NCBI GenBank assembly: GCA_029945375.1
Contig: CM057058.1
Coordinates: 496,001 to 560,000 of the forward strand
Source of the DNA: Agaricus subrufescens
Taxonomy: Eukaryota > Basidiomycota > Agaricomycetes > Agaricales > Agaricaceae
Direction: 5' to 3'
DNA length: 64,000 bases
The translations under genes and the position numbers were made by a program. Below, one piece after another: positions 12,401-24,247 of this stretch (position 1 is the first letter of the stretch; every line of letters begins with the position of its first letter). The notes under the pieces were generated by a model that worked only from the letters and a program-made list of their open reading frames with translations, was not told the origin of the DNA and ran no database searches.

Positions 12401-14407
12401 CTCTCTCAGCTTGACTTCTCTCTCATTTTGATTTTTGTCTACACCGGCTTGAAGTAATTGTTGATAAACAGTTTGAAGTTTTTCGTCTGCCTCCGCCTCA
12501 AGTTTACTTTAGAAATGAGAGCGTCAGTGACGTATTGCACATCAAGAACAGAATAACGCACGCAATTCTGGTCCGTTCTGACTGTTGTTTATCCAACTCT
12601 GATCTAGCTTGCGTCAACTCCGCTTGAAGAGATGATATTTTCACCTCTAGCTACATACCGAAATCAAACAGGTCAATATGGCATCAGGTACAGGCCGACA
12701 ACGATGAAATACCTCTGCTCTCTTCTCGGTTTGGGTATTTAGATCTTCATTACGCGTGGCAATCTTCTCTTCGAAGCCTTGTCGCCTCTCTGTTAGTTGT
12801 ACAAGCGTACGCTTAGTGGTTTTTTCATCCCGAGTCAGAGTTTCAAGCTGCTGCCGTTCGTCCACCGCAAGAACATTGGCTCGTGCTTTGCTATTGAGCA
12901 TGAAACTATAAGCCTGACAGCGCATACAGTCAAGAATACTTACAGTTTACGATACTCTTCTAAGCTTTCTTCAGTCAATGCAACGTTTTGCTGAGATGCG
13001 CGACGTTGTTCCTCTGCAACGTAGTACTGTGAGCGGGAGAGGAATAGTCATTTATAAGAGATAATCATGCCTTGCGCTTTATCAGCAGCCCTCTTCACCG
13101 AAGCTAACTCGTTCTCGTAATTTTCCACCTTCTGAGCCAGATTCTCTTCGGTCCTAGCTGACTCCTCTTTTGCCTTGAGAGCGTTATTGACTTTACGAGT
13201 ACCATGAGCGATTTGAGCTTCTAGTGCTACAAGGTCAGGTTTCTGGTACCCATAGAATTCAGATAAACGGCCCAAGAGACACATTGAGTATGAAGTCTAC
13301 CTTTGCATCAAGCGATTTTTCTGCCTTTTTTATGGCCTTTTCCTTTTGCATTACAGCTCCCCTTGCTTTAGCCTGTTCTGCACGCGCTTCTTCGAGCTCC
13401 TTGTCGTGGGTACGTTGCTCGGCGCGAAGACCCTTTAGCTCTTTATTTTTCTTGACAATAGTTTCAGAGCTACTGTTTATGGCGTCTTCAATATGGAATA
13501 GTTTGAATAGTATGCGCTGTAGAATAAGATCATCCTGCAGAACAGTGTGAGAACACAATCAAGACAGTTGAGTGACGCGTACCCTTTTCTCCACAAGAGC
13601 TTCGAACCTCTCCGCCTCTCCCTTCTGTTCTTTGTACTGCTTGATCTCACCAGCAATTCCTCTCCGTTTGTTGAAGTTAAATGTCGCGTTCTCCGTAGCT
13701 CTGTCCTGTGACTCCTTGGCTTTCTCGTATTCTCCCGCCAACTCAAGTGAACCACTAATCTGCTCGATGAGACGTGAGAGTTCGCGAGGAGATTGAGATG
13801 CGACAGCTTCGACGTCGCCTTGAAACACGAGAAAGTTCTTGGCTTTGACGAGGATGTTGTGTGAGACGAGAGCGGCATTGTATGCGGAGTAGGTGACGAC
13901 CTTGTTGTTGAGTTTGTACTCGGAGGCACCTGTGGTAGAAATCCTGCAGAGGACGCGAGAAAGTTCAGTTAAGTGAAGGATTACGGGACACCACAACGCA
14001 CGTTCGCTGGAATTTCCATTCAGTCCCAGTAGAGTCTAGAAAGACAGCGAGAACCCAAGCCTTCTTTGCAGTCCCTTCCCCGTCCTGTTCGTCGTCTTCT
14101 TCGTCCTCATCTTGCGCCATAGAGCCGTCCTCGTTTATCCTGGCGAGCCGCCGTCCTCTATACACAAGGTCTTTGAGCTGAGAACTCCGCAACTGGGCGC
14201 TCTTCACGCCCAAGACAAACGAAATGGCATCCATGAGATTAGATTTGCCCGCGCCATTAGGACCGATGACCGATGTGAAGTTCTTGAACGGTCCGATTGT
14301 CTGGTGGCCTCTGCAAGCGAGCTCAGTTACTCATGGGAGGTCCAGATGAGCGGCTATATGCACCTGTAGGACTTGAAGTCGCACACCTCGATGCGCACGA
14401 GAGGCAT
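9475..14407 (-). CDS. SMC1: Cohesin subunit SMC1
   Basis: Structural-maintenance-of-chromosomes ATPase of the cohesin ring that holds sister chromatids together in the nucleus. The gene starts at 14407 ([16 protein letters not shown]) and runs leftward through many short introns. The N-terminal head has Walker [17 protein letters not shown] (about 14220-14270) and the SMC1-typical [18 protein letters not shown]. The segment [20 protein letters not shown] followed by [15 protein letters not shown] (about 13860-13740) is diagnostic of SMC1. Two long coiled coils flank the hinge near 12120-11850 ([13 protein letters not shown]). The C-terminal head has the signature [15 protein letters not shown] and Walker [13 protein letters not shown] (about 9800-9690), and the protein ends VVSD. 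No disruption is obvious. Exact exon borders in the coiled coils were not all checked. It shares a 430-bp divergent promoter region with the gene at 14838. Confidence 0.97.
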
Positions 14408-14837
14408 TGTCTTGTTGGTCGCCAAACAGGTCGCGTCCCAACGCGAGCTCTGCTGAGTCAGCAGCTCGAACCTCATTTGTCGCCGAATTCAGTCATCCAT
14501 TGATGGTCCAACCACCCCAGGCAGCGGCTGAAGAATGCCTCAAAAGTCACGAAAAGTCCAGAATTCCCGTCGTCGCTCTCAATGTCGACGTCCTGACTGA
14601 CACCGTCGCCTCGAGGCTAGCGACAACTTTATTGGGCCATGTCCTCTATCTCAAGAATCAAATCCCTCTGTTTGTTTCTTCACCCTCGGATCTGGCTCAC
14701 TAAACCTTATACTATCGTTTACAAGACCCATTGTGCAACTAGCACGTATGACAAATCGCAAGGTGCGCTCTCTAACTCGAGCCTCTGTCGAATTAAAATA
14801 ACAGTTTGGAGAATAGGGTAATATAAAAGCTGCGAAA
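14408..14837. promoter_or_regulatory. Shared divergent promoter region
   Basis: The 430 bp between the SMC1 start and the start of the acidic-protein gene must contain both promoters. The sequence ATATAAAA lies only about 17 nt before the right-hand start codon, so it is more likely leader than TATA box. No other element can be assigned. Confidence 0.4.
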
Positions 14838-15792
14838 ATGAGGACGGAGTTTTTGTCCTCCTTCGATGCACTCACTTCCCATCTGGTCACCACCTTTTCG
14901 GCTCTTTCCACCGCTCTTGCCAAGGCCAAGTCCTCATCTCCCTCTGATGACGATGTCAATGTCAGTCGGGCCTATATGGCTGTCCTCGTCGGGCCGAGCC
15001 TAGGAACCGCAAAATCAAAAGTAATCTATGGTGTCGATAATTTTGCTACTCATGTTTGGGGTACTCGAGACGACAACGAGGCCGAGGCTGATGAGGAAGA
15101 TAGTGGAGAAGAATATCCTGAAGATAGCGAGGATGATGAAGAGGATGGTTCAACTGAAAGTGGGAGTTCAGTGGAAACGGACTCCGAAGAGGAAGATACA
15201 CCTGAGGGTGATAGGGAAAACTCTGAAAGCTATCAGGACGGGCAAAAGGCGCCTGAGGAGAATGATGATGATAGACCTCCAAAACGAGAGAGTCAATCGT
15301 CGCCACCTTCCACCCACTCGCAACAGTCATTTGCAGAGGAACAACGATTCCTTCACTCTGCCGACCGCCTATTAGCACAGGTCCTCGCCTCAGCAGATGC
15401 CGAAGGGCACGGAATCTCTAACGAGATGTGTAAGTCCGCAATCCCATTCGTGTCAACTATCCTCTTATCAAATCACCTAAGCCCCATCTCAAATACATGT
15501 CCTACTGCGAGCCCCAAGACGATTCGTACACCCCGTCTGGATACCTCGCCAAAATCTTCAAAAACAAATGGAAGCCGCACTAGATGATTTCATCAGTGAA
15601 TCATGGCCATCACAAGAAAGCAAAACTTTGTCAACGAAGAAGAAAAAACCAGTTGAAGGCGTATGGGTAACAGCGAAGAGTGGTCTTCGAGATCCACCTG
15701 TGTCCCCGAATCAAGAAATAAACGTCCCGGAGGAAAACGAAATGATATGGTGGAGTTGGGATGGTAAGCTTGTTGGATTCACTGACTGGTAA
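14838..15792 (+). CDS. Unrecognised acidic protein, 300 aa
   Basis: Two exons, 14838-15429 and 15482-15792, joined in frame with GTAAGT donor and AAG acceptor, give 300 aa. I do not recognise the family. The N-terminal ~75 residues are helical (SSFDALTSHLVTTFSALSTAL). Residues about 75-150 are a very acidic Glu/Asp/Ser tract, a helix QRFLHSADRLLAQVLASAD follows, and the C-terminal part is ordered-looking: HVLLRAPRRFVHPVWIPRQN, then a Lys-rich linker, ending EMIWWSWDGKLVGFTDW. Two ordered ends joined by an acidic linker suggest a nuclear adaptor, but that is inference only. It is divergent from SMC1, which may mean co-regulation. Confidence 0.75.
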
Positions 15793-16338
15793 CGCCCCTC
15801 TATGGAAAGACTGACGATCAATGTAATCATAAATTCATTAGTCCATTTGCATTATACCATTAGCTCTGACATGCACTGTTGCCGCCTGGATTATTCACAA
15901 TTAACCTTACATATATACAGCACCTTTTTCGATAAGTGTAGTCAAATGATCACCCTTCGGGCGGCGACGGCTGATCAAATTACCTTTCAAGTTGCGACGA
16001 TAGACAGACCAAAGCGTAAAAATGGCTCTATGTTCATGGAACCCTAGATTAAGGGTAAACCGGTAAGGATTAATACTATGCGTGTGCTTTACAACGCCAC
16101 CATAACGGTACTATCTCCTCGGGATGTATACTAGTGATAGATCGGGGAAAGAAATTGACAAAGTGACCTCCAGAAAATTAAGAATCAGTTGATCTAGAGT
16201 ACAGGGCTGAACCGAAATCAAAAAAAAAAAATCAAAAGAATCGCTCTCGCGAGCGTTTACAACAAAAAAAAGAAAAAACTTCCCCGACGAAAATTATCCG
16301 AAACCCATGGATAAGAGTAACCGGCAGGTACTCCGAGG
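15793..16338. other. Convergent intergenic with A-rich tract
   Basis: Sequence between the 3' ends of the acidic-protein gene and DUF6533 gene B. It holds an A-rich tract at about 16217-16280 interrupted by the palindrome CGCTCTCGCGAGCG. No coding sequence is supported. Confidence 0.5.
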
Positions 16339-17961
16339 TTATGCATCTGATGATTCAACGATACTTCTTTCGATACGCACAGCTGCATATCCATTGTCGG
16401 TACCTGGCATGTTGAGTTGCCCATTTCCTTTCTGATTATTATGTCGTATTCGTACGTGCAGTACTATTCGACAGGCCAAGACCGATCGCACAGCTCCCTG
16501 AAACCTTAGAATAAGGAAATTAGTATTGAGGACATATTTTGCAAGTGTAACTTACATCAGGAACAGCGACTCGTGAGGGCCCTGTATATTATAACACTTC
16601 AGTACCCCGATAGGAATAGTCACATCAATTCAGTCATAACGTACCTTTGTAAACAAGAGGCTAAAGTTTGTGATCGAAATGACTATCAATGATGAGTCTG
16701 AATTATCTCCTCTTTAGATGACTCTGAAAATGGCCACATACTGCTCATGTAGGCGTAAAACGATATTCCTATGCAGGAACATTTCAATGTGCCATGCCTT
16801 GAAGAAACAACGTGCTTACCATCACTGTAGATGGTTCGGAAGAGGCTAGAATCTTTCGCCCAGCGGTCTGCACTCTGATAATCAGATAGCGGTTGTTAGC
16901 AAAAACCACAAAAAACTTACACATTGATGCCCCTCGAATGAACATGAGTATGAGAACCACTATATGACCGGTGTGGTGAACGTCTTTTTGCTTGCATGAA
17001 ATCCACTAACCTGTGTCAAAGGCAGCTTCCACCACAAACGCCGCGGGTAAATAATAACCGTCAAACTGTGGGTTGCACCCCAGCGGAAACCTAAGCCCAC
17101 TGACAACTTGTTCTGCACAAAAAGGGGCCAACTCATAATTCAGTATCTTTACAAAGTAGGTGTCGTGTGAAACGAGACATACCTCTTGTGTCTTTCAAGG
17201 ATATTATATATAAAATCATAATAAATGCCGAGGCCACAGTATATGTTCCGAATAAGACATATGTTATGCGCTTTTCCTTGGCCCAGACAGCCCAAGTTCT
17301 GATCGTTGCAACCACTGGAAATCGTGAGGGGCAAAATCTCGGTCAAATTTCTTGTCCTTACATGCAGCAAAGATAGCAGCGAGCGTAAACATTACTATTT
17401 CCGAATATCAGCGGCAATGTTCATCCATACAGATTGACTTACAGCTGATAGTATCGTACAAGACGGAGCAGTCGAATTCAGTGAGGCTGCTGTCGAAGCG
17501 GTCTATAACAAGATTCATGGTTACCTCAAAGACCTTACATGAAATAGGACCCACACAATAGAAAAAGAGGAAAGTATATGAGGGGCAGATAACGTGTGAA
17601 TAGATATAAAATCTTCATTTTTACCCCTTGCGCGTTCCATATCAGCTTGATTTCTGAGTCTAAAACTTGGAGCCAATCGAAATACTGGTTGAGGAACAAT
17701 ATCAGAACGAGGGAATAGTGCGCTGCGTATAAATGCTTACCACGATTATGAAACCGGCCACTGTTGTCAACATTTAGATAGCTAAATTAAACGGATGCTT
17801 CAACCCGGGCATATTGGGAAGCTTACGATGACCGTACTATGCATCTTGTTAGTTGGCCGTACCTGCGGGACACTGGTGAACGAAAGGCGCACATTAACAA
17901 TCGTTGATTTTCGAAGCCCTTCTGCAAGCTCGTCAACCATGGCAAGGGTGGTAGGGTCCAT
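16339..17961 (-). CDS. DUF6533 multi-pass membrane protein (gene B)
   Basis: Paralogue of gene A on the opposite strand; role unknown. It starts MDPTTLAMVDELAEGLRKST at 17961. A 10-nt exon at 17827-17836 and a 20-nt exon complete the first helix as YGHLAGFIIV, followed by YFDWLQVLDSEIKLIW and the membrane segment LYLFTRYLPLIYFPLFLL. Further on are VVATIRTWAVWAKEKRITYV, the WGKDS-type loop, and GAVRSVLACRIVLHVR before a polar tail ending SIVESSDA. The flanking introns have clean GT and AG borders. There is no stop in the exons examined. The start is the ATG matching the exon-one length of its relatives; an upstream TTG in frame is ignored. Confidence 0.82.
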
Positions 17962-19400
17962 CGTAAAGAGTTTGGTTGACAACCAGGATATAGCAAAGTG
18001 AGGGGAGCTAGAAAGGATGCTTTATCTTAAGAAGCCAGTCAAAGACTGCTTTTGCTGAAGACCTATGATGGGTGAATCGTTGCCTCACAACAACACATCG
18101 CCTACAGTCAATTTATTCTTACCACTCTGATGAGCTGCCAGTAGCAACACAAGAGAATGATCCCTCTGTTGAGGTTGTACCGCATCAGCTGTCAGCACAT
18201 TTAACTTCAGGATATCGTATCGGAGAATTTGGTTTATCTCAATGTTACCGATATCCAATCATGGCCAGACATGACGAATGGTTATGCACCGCCTGATGAT
18301 GAGAGTACTACGGCACCTCTGAGGAATGATGGCTGAATGAAAAAGTGACCCCCAGTGCCAAGGTCCGAATAAGGAACGCGGTCGGGTCGCCTTTACCTTC
18401 CTTGTTTGTCTGGCTACTGAGCTCGGCAAGCTTAAATGGCATTGATGCGGGAGAAGTATAAGGGCCAAAAGCGTGCGAAATAAAGACACACTAATGCATC
18501 CCACCCATCCCTCCGCGATGCGGTCCTCCACATTCTAAGGAAGTTTGTAGTAGAAGCACTCAAAGTTCATTTCTACTTTTGTCGTGCATCTATACTTACA
18601 GGTCAAATCAGCTATAATCCTGTCCCTCGAGCCAAATACCGCGTTAATGGCGACTATCTATTGCTACCACAGCATAGCAGTGAGTGCGTAACTCGGTTGA
18701 GCGCATACAAAAGATATCTTCAAAACAAAGGGCTACATAGCTTGGATCAACATGGCCATTTTGATGATCAATTTGTGATTCCTGAGTATGGTGTGAGTCC
18801 TACTCATGATTGTTCCAATGAAACCTTGCAAACTTTCAGTCCGAATCCAACGCAAGGTCCGCTGATTTAGCAATTTGAAGAAACTTCCGTTCATTAATCA
18901 CAAATTTGCGACATTTTTAGTGCTTTTGACAGCTCGTGCTAGTGTCAACGCGTCCTCTCATCAACATGATGCAAATGTCAGTTGTACTGACACTGTTGTA
19001 CTATCGGATCGAGCCTGTGGGCTACACGATCAAAGGTATACTGGATAACGCCCATGTTTGACATGCCCGAGACGATCACCAAGAGGTTGACGAGAAAGGT
19101 AGGGGGAAATGAAGGAGATTATTCAGGTGAAAATATGAGTTCTGAAATATGAGTTCTGAAGGAAGCCAGTGAGGACGAGGGTATGCCCGCAGACTCGATG
19201 GTAATGTAGCAAATGCTAGTAACTCCAAAAGGTCACGGAAACGTTTTACTGTTCTACAGTCATATTTAATAGAACGACACATCACGGGAAATTTATTACG
19301 CAGAAATTGTGCCCGTCAGAATACTCAAGAGACTCTACCAAGACTACTATGGCTCTCTCCCATCACCCACAACAACTTCATGTATGTACGCATAGCCACT
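17962..19400. other. Intergenic B-C with inverted flank copy
   Basis: About 18505-19390 is the reverse-complement partner of 8054-8868. The remainder is upstream sequence of gene B. Several short frames occur but none has a recognisable feature or is conserved in the partner copy. Confidence 0.5.
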
Positions 19401-21059
19401 CTACGCATCCAAAGACACAAAGGCCCTCCTGTTGGTATTGGTATTAACACGACCATCTGTGATATCTAGTTGCCCTTTTGCTTGTTGTTTGTTATGTTGC
19501 ATTCGTATGCGCAGTATTATTCGGCATGCCAAAATGGACCGGGTGGCTCCTTGTACACTTAAAATATGGCTCTCAGTATCGAAGGCATGTTTTCCGTCAC
19601 TTGACTTACAATACCAGAGATGACTGATAGGGTCCCTGCAAAGATATATGTTGTGGTGTATCAATAAACGAATAGACACAATCACGTTCGACCTGGCTCA
19701 TCACATCATACCTTGGTAAACAAGAGGCTAAAGTTTGCAATGGATATGACTGAAAAATAACAAGTCAGAACACTCTGCCATACAAGCAACTCGACAAACA
19801 ATGTACCAGTGATGTATACGTAAAATAACATCCCTTGTGAGAGGCATATCAATACATTGTGCATTGGGGACATGAAGTGCTCACCATCACCGTAGATTGT
19901 TCGAAAGAGGCTAGAATCTTTCCCCCAATGGACTGCGCCACAATTGTCAGAGGATAGCTGTTGTAAAAAGGTATAAGAAACTCGCAAAGTGATGCTCCTC
20001 GAATGAGCATGAATAAAAGAACGACTATATGATCTACAAGATGAACGGTGCTCCACTAGTATATAGTTGCTTACTAGTATCGTGGACTGCTTCAACCACG
20101 TATGCGGCCGCCAAATATGAGCTTTGATATATTGGAATGCAGCCGAGCAAAAGCGGAATCCCACTGAAAGTTTGGTCTGCCAGAAAGAAGGGAGAAGGCA
20201 GCAATTCAGCATCGGTGAGAAGTAAGAGTCATGAAAATGAGACATACCGTTGGTGTATCTCAAGGATACTATACTCATAGCCAGCATCAAAGTTGACGCC
20301 ACAGCGTATGTTCCAAATAAAACATAGGTAATGTGTATCTCCTTGGCCCAGACAGCCCAAGTCCTAATTGTTATAATAACTGAACAATTATCAGGGCAAA
20401 AAACGAATTGATGTTTCACCGGCACCTACGTGCAGCGCAGATGGCGGCGATGGTGAACATTGCTTAACACCTCATGTTAATAGTGGTTATCTCTGTATTG
20501 GGAATAACTCACAAGCGATAATTTTATACAAGATGTTGCACTCTGATTCAATAGGGCTATCACTGAAAAGGTCTGCAATGGTAAGTCTAACACTTCAAAG
20601 GTTCTATTGGAGCAGGACACACAATACAGAACGAGCGGGGAATATAATAAGGGCAGATAGCGTGTTAGTAAATACAAAATCTTCATCTTCACTCCATTTG
20701 AATTCCGTATCAGCTTGATTTCTGAGTTGAAGACAAGAAGCCAATCGAAATACTACTCAAAGGTCTTTATCAGAATTGGATTCAAGCGTGCCGGTGTCGG
20801 GACATGTGCTTACTATGAGTGTGAATCCGGCCACTGACATCAATGTTCGGTATAATAAATCAGAGAGGCCCTCACTTCATAGTATAATGTGACATACAAC
20901 TAGCGCACTGTCAATTTTGTGAGTTTCTCCGGAACAAGCCAATGCTGAGCGCTGAGCGCTGGGTGTTAAAGCGCTAAAGGACGAGGGACATACGTTAACC
21001 ACCCTTGACTTCTGCAGCGCTTTTGCAAGTTCTTCGACAGCTAAGGCAGTGTCTGCCAT
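19401..21059 (-). CDS. DUF6533 multi-pass membrane protein (gene C)
   Basis: Closest relative of gene A. It starts MADTALAVEELAKALQKSR at 21059. The 10-nt exon 20898-20907 and following 20-nt exon give CASLAGFTLI, then YFDWLLVFNSEIKLIRN, LLTRYLPLLYSPLVLY, TIRTWAVWAKEIHITYV and GATRSILACRIILRIRMQHN, ending RRAFVSLDA. The family residue W in LIW is replaced by R (LIRN). One intron, starting at 19985 and read leftward, has a GC donor (GCGAGT). The frame appears intact. Gene and flanks match gene A in inverted orientation, so it arose from the same segmental duplication. Confidence 0.83.
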
Positions 21060-21698
21060 AATAAGTAGCTTTGTGGCTCACTAGCTCAAGTGATAAGAGG
21101 GGGTGGAAAGAACTAAGACCTCAACAGAAATGTATAGATACTTATAAAGGCGCATACATTTATAGCACCATCTTGTTACTTGGTGAACCGCCTGTAACAA
21201 ATCAATCAGAACCGCATATTGATATCCCCTTAAGGCCTGTTGCAGATACTAGAATCGTCATCTCGCAATCAAGTCGATGCAGGTATTGACGATCAGGATA
21301 TTTTGTTTTATGACGCTATATTGGGATGATACAGACATCTTCTTGGGCGTTCCTGCCTTTCTTTCGCCTGCATGGGAAAATCACTGTCTGATATTCCATA
21401 TCAACCAGACCTCCGTGAATAGCTTCACAGAGTTTTGACATGTTCTTGGAGCTTGCTCCGCATAAACTGTTCATACAATAACACTTCTGTTTGGACAGAC
21501 TATTTAAAAACTTCCATCCCTATCCAAGAAGCTTGGAGTGATTGATACCCTTTCTTTTCTTTCCGCACCGCAGTCGTGATTAAAACATGGAATCCTGATG
21601 TGGTCACCGCAACTTCCTCATCCAATCCTAACCGGTGTTGCCCATAACCGTTCTACTAGGCTATTACTCACGACTATTTTTGTGCATGCGATATGAAG
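21060..21698. other. Upstream flank of gene C, duplicated upstream of gene A
   Basis: Shared with about 5960-6416 in inverted orientation, including the segment around the start codon and a tract near 21500-21540 matching 5980-6010. Presumably promoter sequence for C and downstream sequence of D. No gene is seen. Confidence 0.5.
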
Positions 21699-23292
21699 CT
21701 ACACCTCCCTCAGTGAGTGAATTCTTTGATCACTTCTGATTGTTGATCCGGTATCCTCGAGCAAGAGTTGTCTGCGAAACTGGATTCGCAGATGTAAAAT
21801 TACTCGGCAGGTCAGGACGGAACGAATAGCTCCTTGGGGCCTTGGACCATTGTAATCAGTGTTGAAGATCCGTTATATAATTTGACCTACATTAACAAAA
21901 GGATCTGATAATCACTCTGTAAAATGAACTATCAGTAGAGCTAGGGGTATGGATGTAACTCGAGATACTGACCTGGCCAAATAATAAGACGACGTTTGCG
22001 ATGGACAATGCTGGCGATGACTGGGTTTGAATACCCCAGTACTCAATACCAGTAAAAATTATCTTACCGGTTATATATACATAGAACATGATCCCTTTAT
22101 AAAGCTGTGTCAGCATGTCATAGTGATTCAGACTGTAAAATACTGACCGTCCTGATACATTGTTTGGAAGAGACGCGATCTGTGCCCAAAATAATCTAAG
22201 TATATTCAAGTATTGCAATCGTTATTCCTGAATTTTAATTTTTTCTGTAACAAAAAAAAAGGCTCACAAAGAGATACTCCCCGTATGAGCATTAGCATAA
22301 GAATGACTGTAATTTTGAAGGGGAGAAGGGTATGCAACGATTACAACTTCACAAATATAACTGGTCACTGACCTGTATCAAAGGCCGTCTCCACCACAAA
22401 TGCTCCAGGAACATATAGATCCAGCAGTCGATCAGAGCAAAGACCTACAACAAAAGAAACGAAACATAAATCCATGACGCTTGAATCAAGTATGAACAAT
22501 CGTAAAAACTCACTTCTCAGAGATTTCCAAGTCAATGCAATCAACACTGACATCACGGCCACTACTATGGCATATGTTCCGAATAAAAAGTAGGAAAAAT
22601 ACTTTCCATTCTCCCAGACAGCCCACGTCCTAATTGTCACTGCCAGTATTTATATTTCTAGAGCAAGAGGGCATGTTATACAGAGACTTCACACTTACAA
22701 GCAGAACAGACAGTAGTAATCAAGAACAGTACTGATCGGAGTCAGTTGAGATTTATCGAATTCATGGTGAACACAAGGAAGTTGACTCACAGATGATAAT
22801 GGCAGTCACAGTTGCACATGCTGTTAGATCCGTGGGGATGTCTTGATCGGAAGGTTATGAACATTCTAGAACGTACAAATTATGACTTATTAACAAACAA
22901 AAGCAAGAGAAAATACACTAGGGGAAGGTAGCGTGTTGTTAAGAATAAAATTTTCATCTTCATCCCTTGGGCTTTCCATACGAGTTCAACCTCTGAGGCA
23001 AAAGTCAAAAGCCAGTCGTAATACTACCGCAGGTATGAGATCGATGTCATACGAAAGTATGTTAGATCATTGAGGAAATCCCAATTACTTACCGTAAGTA
23101 TAAAGACGACAACTGATATTAGGATATGAGTTGAGGAAGTGATTTAGTCCACAGTAAAGTGATACCTACACTGGACAGACTATACATAATGTGAGTTACA
23201 TTGACGAAGGTAACCGCAGAGAGTGTATGGTAAATGAGACCTACTGTTATCGTTATGTCCTGAGCTCCCTTTACTTCTGATATCGGCGACAT
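21699..23292 (-). CDS. DUF6533 multi-pass membrane protein (gene D)
   Basis: More divergent paralogue. It starts MSPISEVKGAQDITIT at 23292. The 10-nt exon 23170-23179 and a 20-nt exon give SVQFVVFILT, followed by YYDWLLTFASEVELVW, then a membrane segment LFLTTRYLP. TIRTWAVWENGKYFSYFLFGTYA is encoded near 22640-22560, and the C-terminus AIRSVLTCRVILHLRIQFRR ends in a tail closing at 21699. D has no counterpart in the left arm of the A/C inverted duplication. No stop was seen in the exons checked; not every intron was traced. Confidence 0.75.
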
Positions 23293-23877
23293 TGTGGTGG
23301 GGTCGATAATAAGGTTCTACCACTACCTGATAGGATAACTCCGCCCCGGTCAGATTCCTCGACCTAAATGGCTACAGAAACGTCGTTGCCAACTCTGCAT
23401 CAATCTCTATTGGAGTATCACCGTCTTCGATGCGTGATCGCGCTGTGATTGTATCCGCCAAAAGGCTTGAGAGTTTCTGCCAATAATACACAGAAACTGT
23501 TGAAAGGTTGGGAAAAGATCATTATGATATAATCCTGAGAGGCGCGAGATCGAACGTACAGTTCCATGTTCATCAGTTCTTCGAGTGTCTGTGTTCTATA
23601 AGTTCGTTTGACTTTTTGCAACTCTGCATTAGTTGGTCAAATATTTGATATGCTCTGGGACGGTAGTGAGATAGCAGCAAAGACGATATCTCTGTGCTTA
23701 CACCTTCTGTATTGCATTTAAATAGAAGACCGCTGAAAAATGTTAGATCACAGCCGGATCATAGCACCCATGGGCTCATGTAGTAGTCACTACCACTAAC
23801 GTCAGCGTTTAGACACAATAGATTGATGTGGTTTCAAACTTCGCATGGGTTTTACAATGAACATCTTAAGGCCTTCA

Positions 23878-23960
23878 GAAGTTGTTAACATACGTCAATT
23901 AGTATGATCGCTGATTTCTCCAGCTGTTTTGCGAGCTCTTCAGTGGGTATTGCAATAGTC
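23878..23960 (-). pseudogene. Ghost first exon of a DUF6533 gene (copy L)
   Basis: Read leftward, the frame IPTEELAKQLEKSAIILID followed by GTATGT matches exon one of gene C (VEELAKALQKSRVVN then a GT donor). The presumed start codon ATGGTGG is out of frame by one base, and no DUF6533 body follows before gene D. It is a decayed copy. Confidence 0.6.
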
Positions 23961-24171
23961 CACCATAACCTCTTCTCTAATTCTTTAATAACTACTTTCT
24001 CGAAAGGGACGCAGAGGGGAAACAAGCCCGGGACAATGATTAGTACAAGAAAAGAAGCCTCAATTTACAAAGTCACAGTGGAGTACTGATCGTGATGGAA
24101 TATCTTTACACCCTGGTGACAAAAGTGGCGTCTGACAGTTGAGTCTGTGCCGCATTACCTATCAGGATATT

Positions 24172-24247
24172 TTATTCTCATAGGGACAGCCTTATTCTCA
24201 TAGGGGCAGCCTTATTCTCATAGGGACAGCCTTATTCTGATGGGGAC
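24172..24247. repeat. 20-bp minisatellite, about 3.8 copies
   Basis: The unit TTATTCTCATAGGGACAGCC starts at 24172, 24192, 24212 and 24232. The copies differ by one or two bases (AGGGGCAGCC in the second; TCTGATGGGG in the last). It lies in the upstream flank of ghost copy L and is absent from the matching part of the left arm, so it expanded after the duplication. Confidence 0.85.

Noticed and set aside
15046..15378. Minus-strand and second-frame ORFs over the acidic-protein gene
   Set aside because: They mirror the Glu/Asp-rich coding tract; composition artefact.
18259..18531. Frames shared between the flanks of genes A and C
   Set aside because: The two inverted copies have incompatible indels in every frame, so the conservation reflects duplication and not coding.
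24172..24247. CRISPR-like repeat array
   Set aside because: Direct 20-bp tandem units with no spacers in a eukaryotic sequence; it is a minisatellite.
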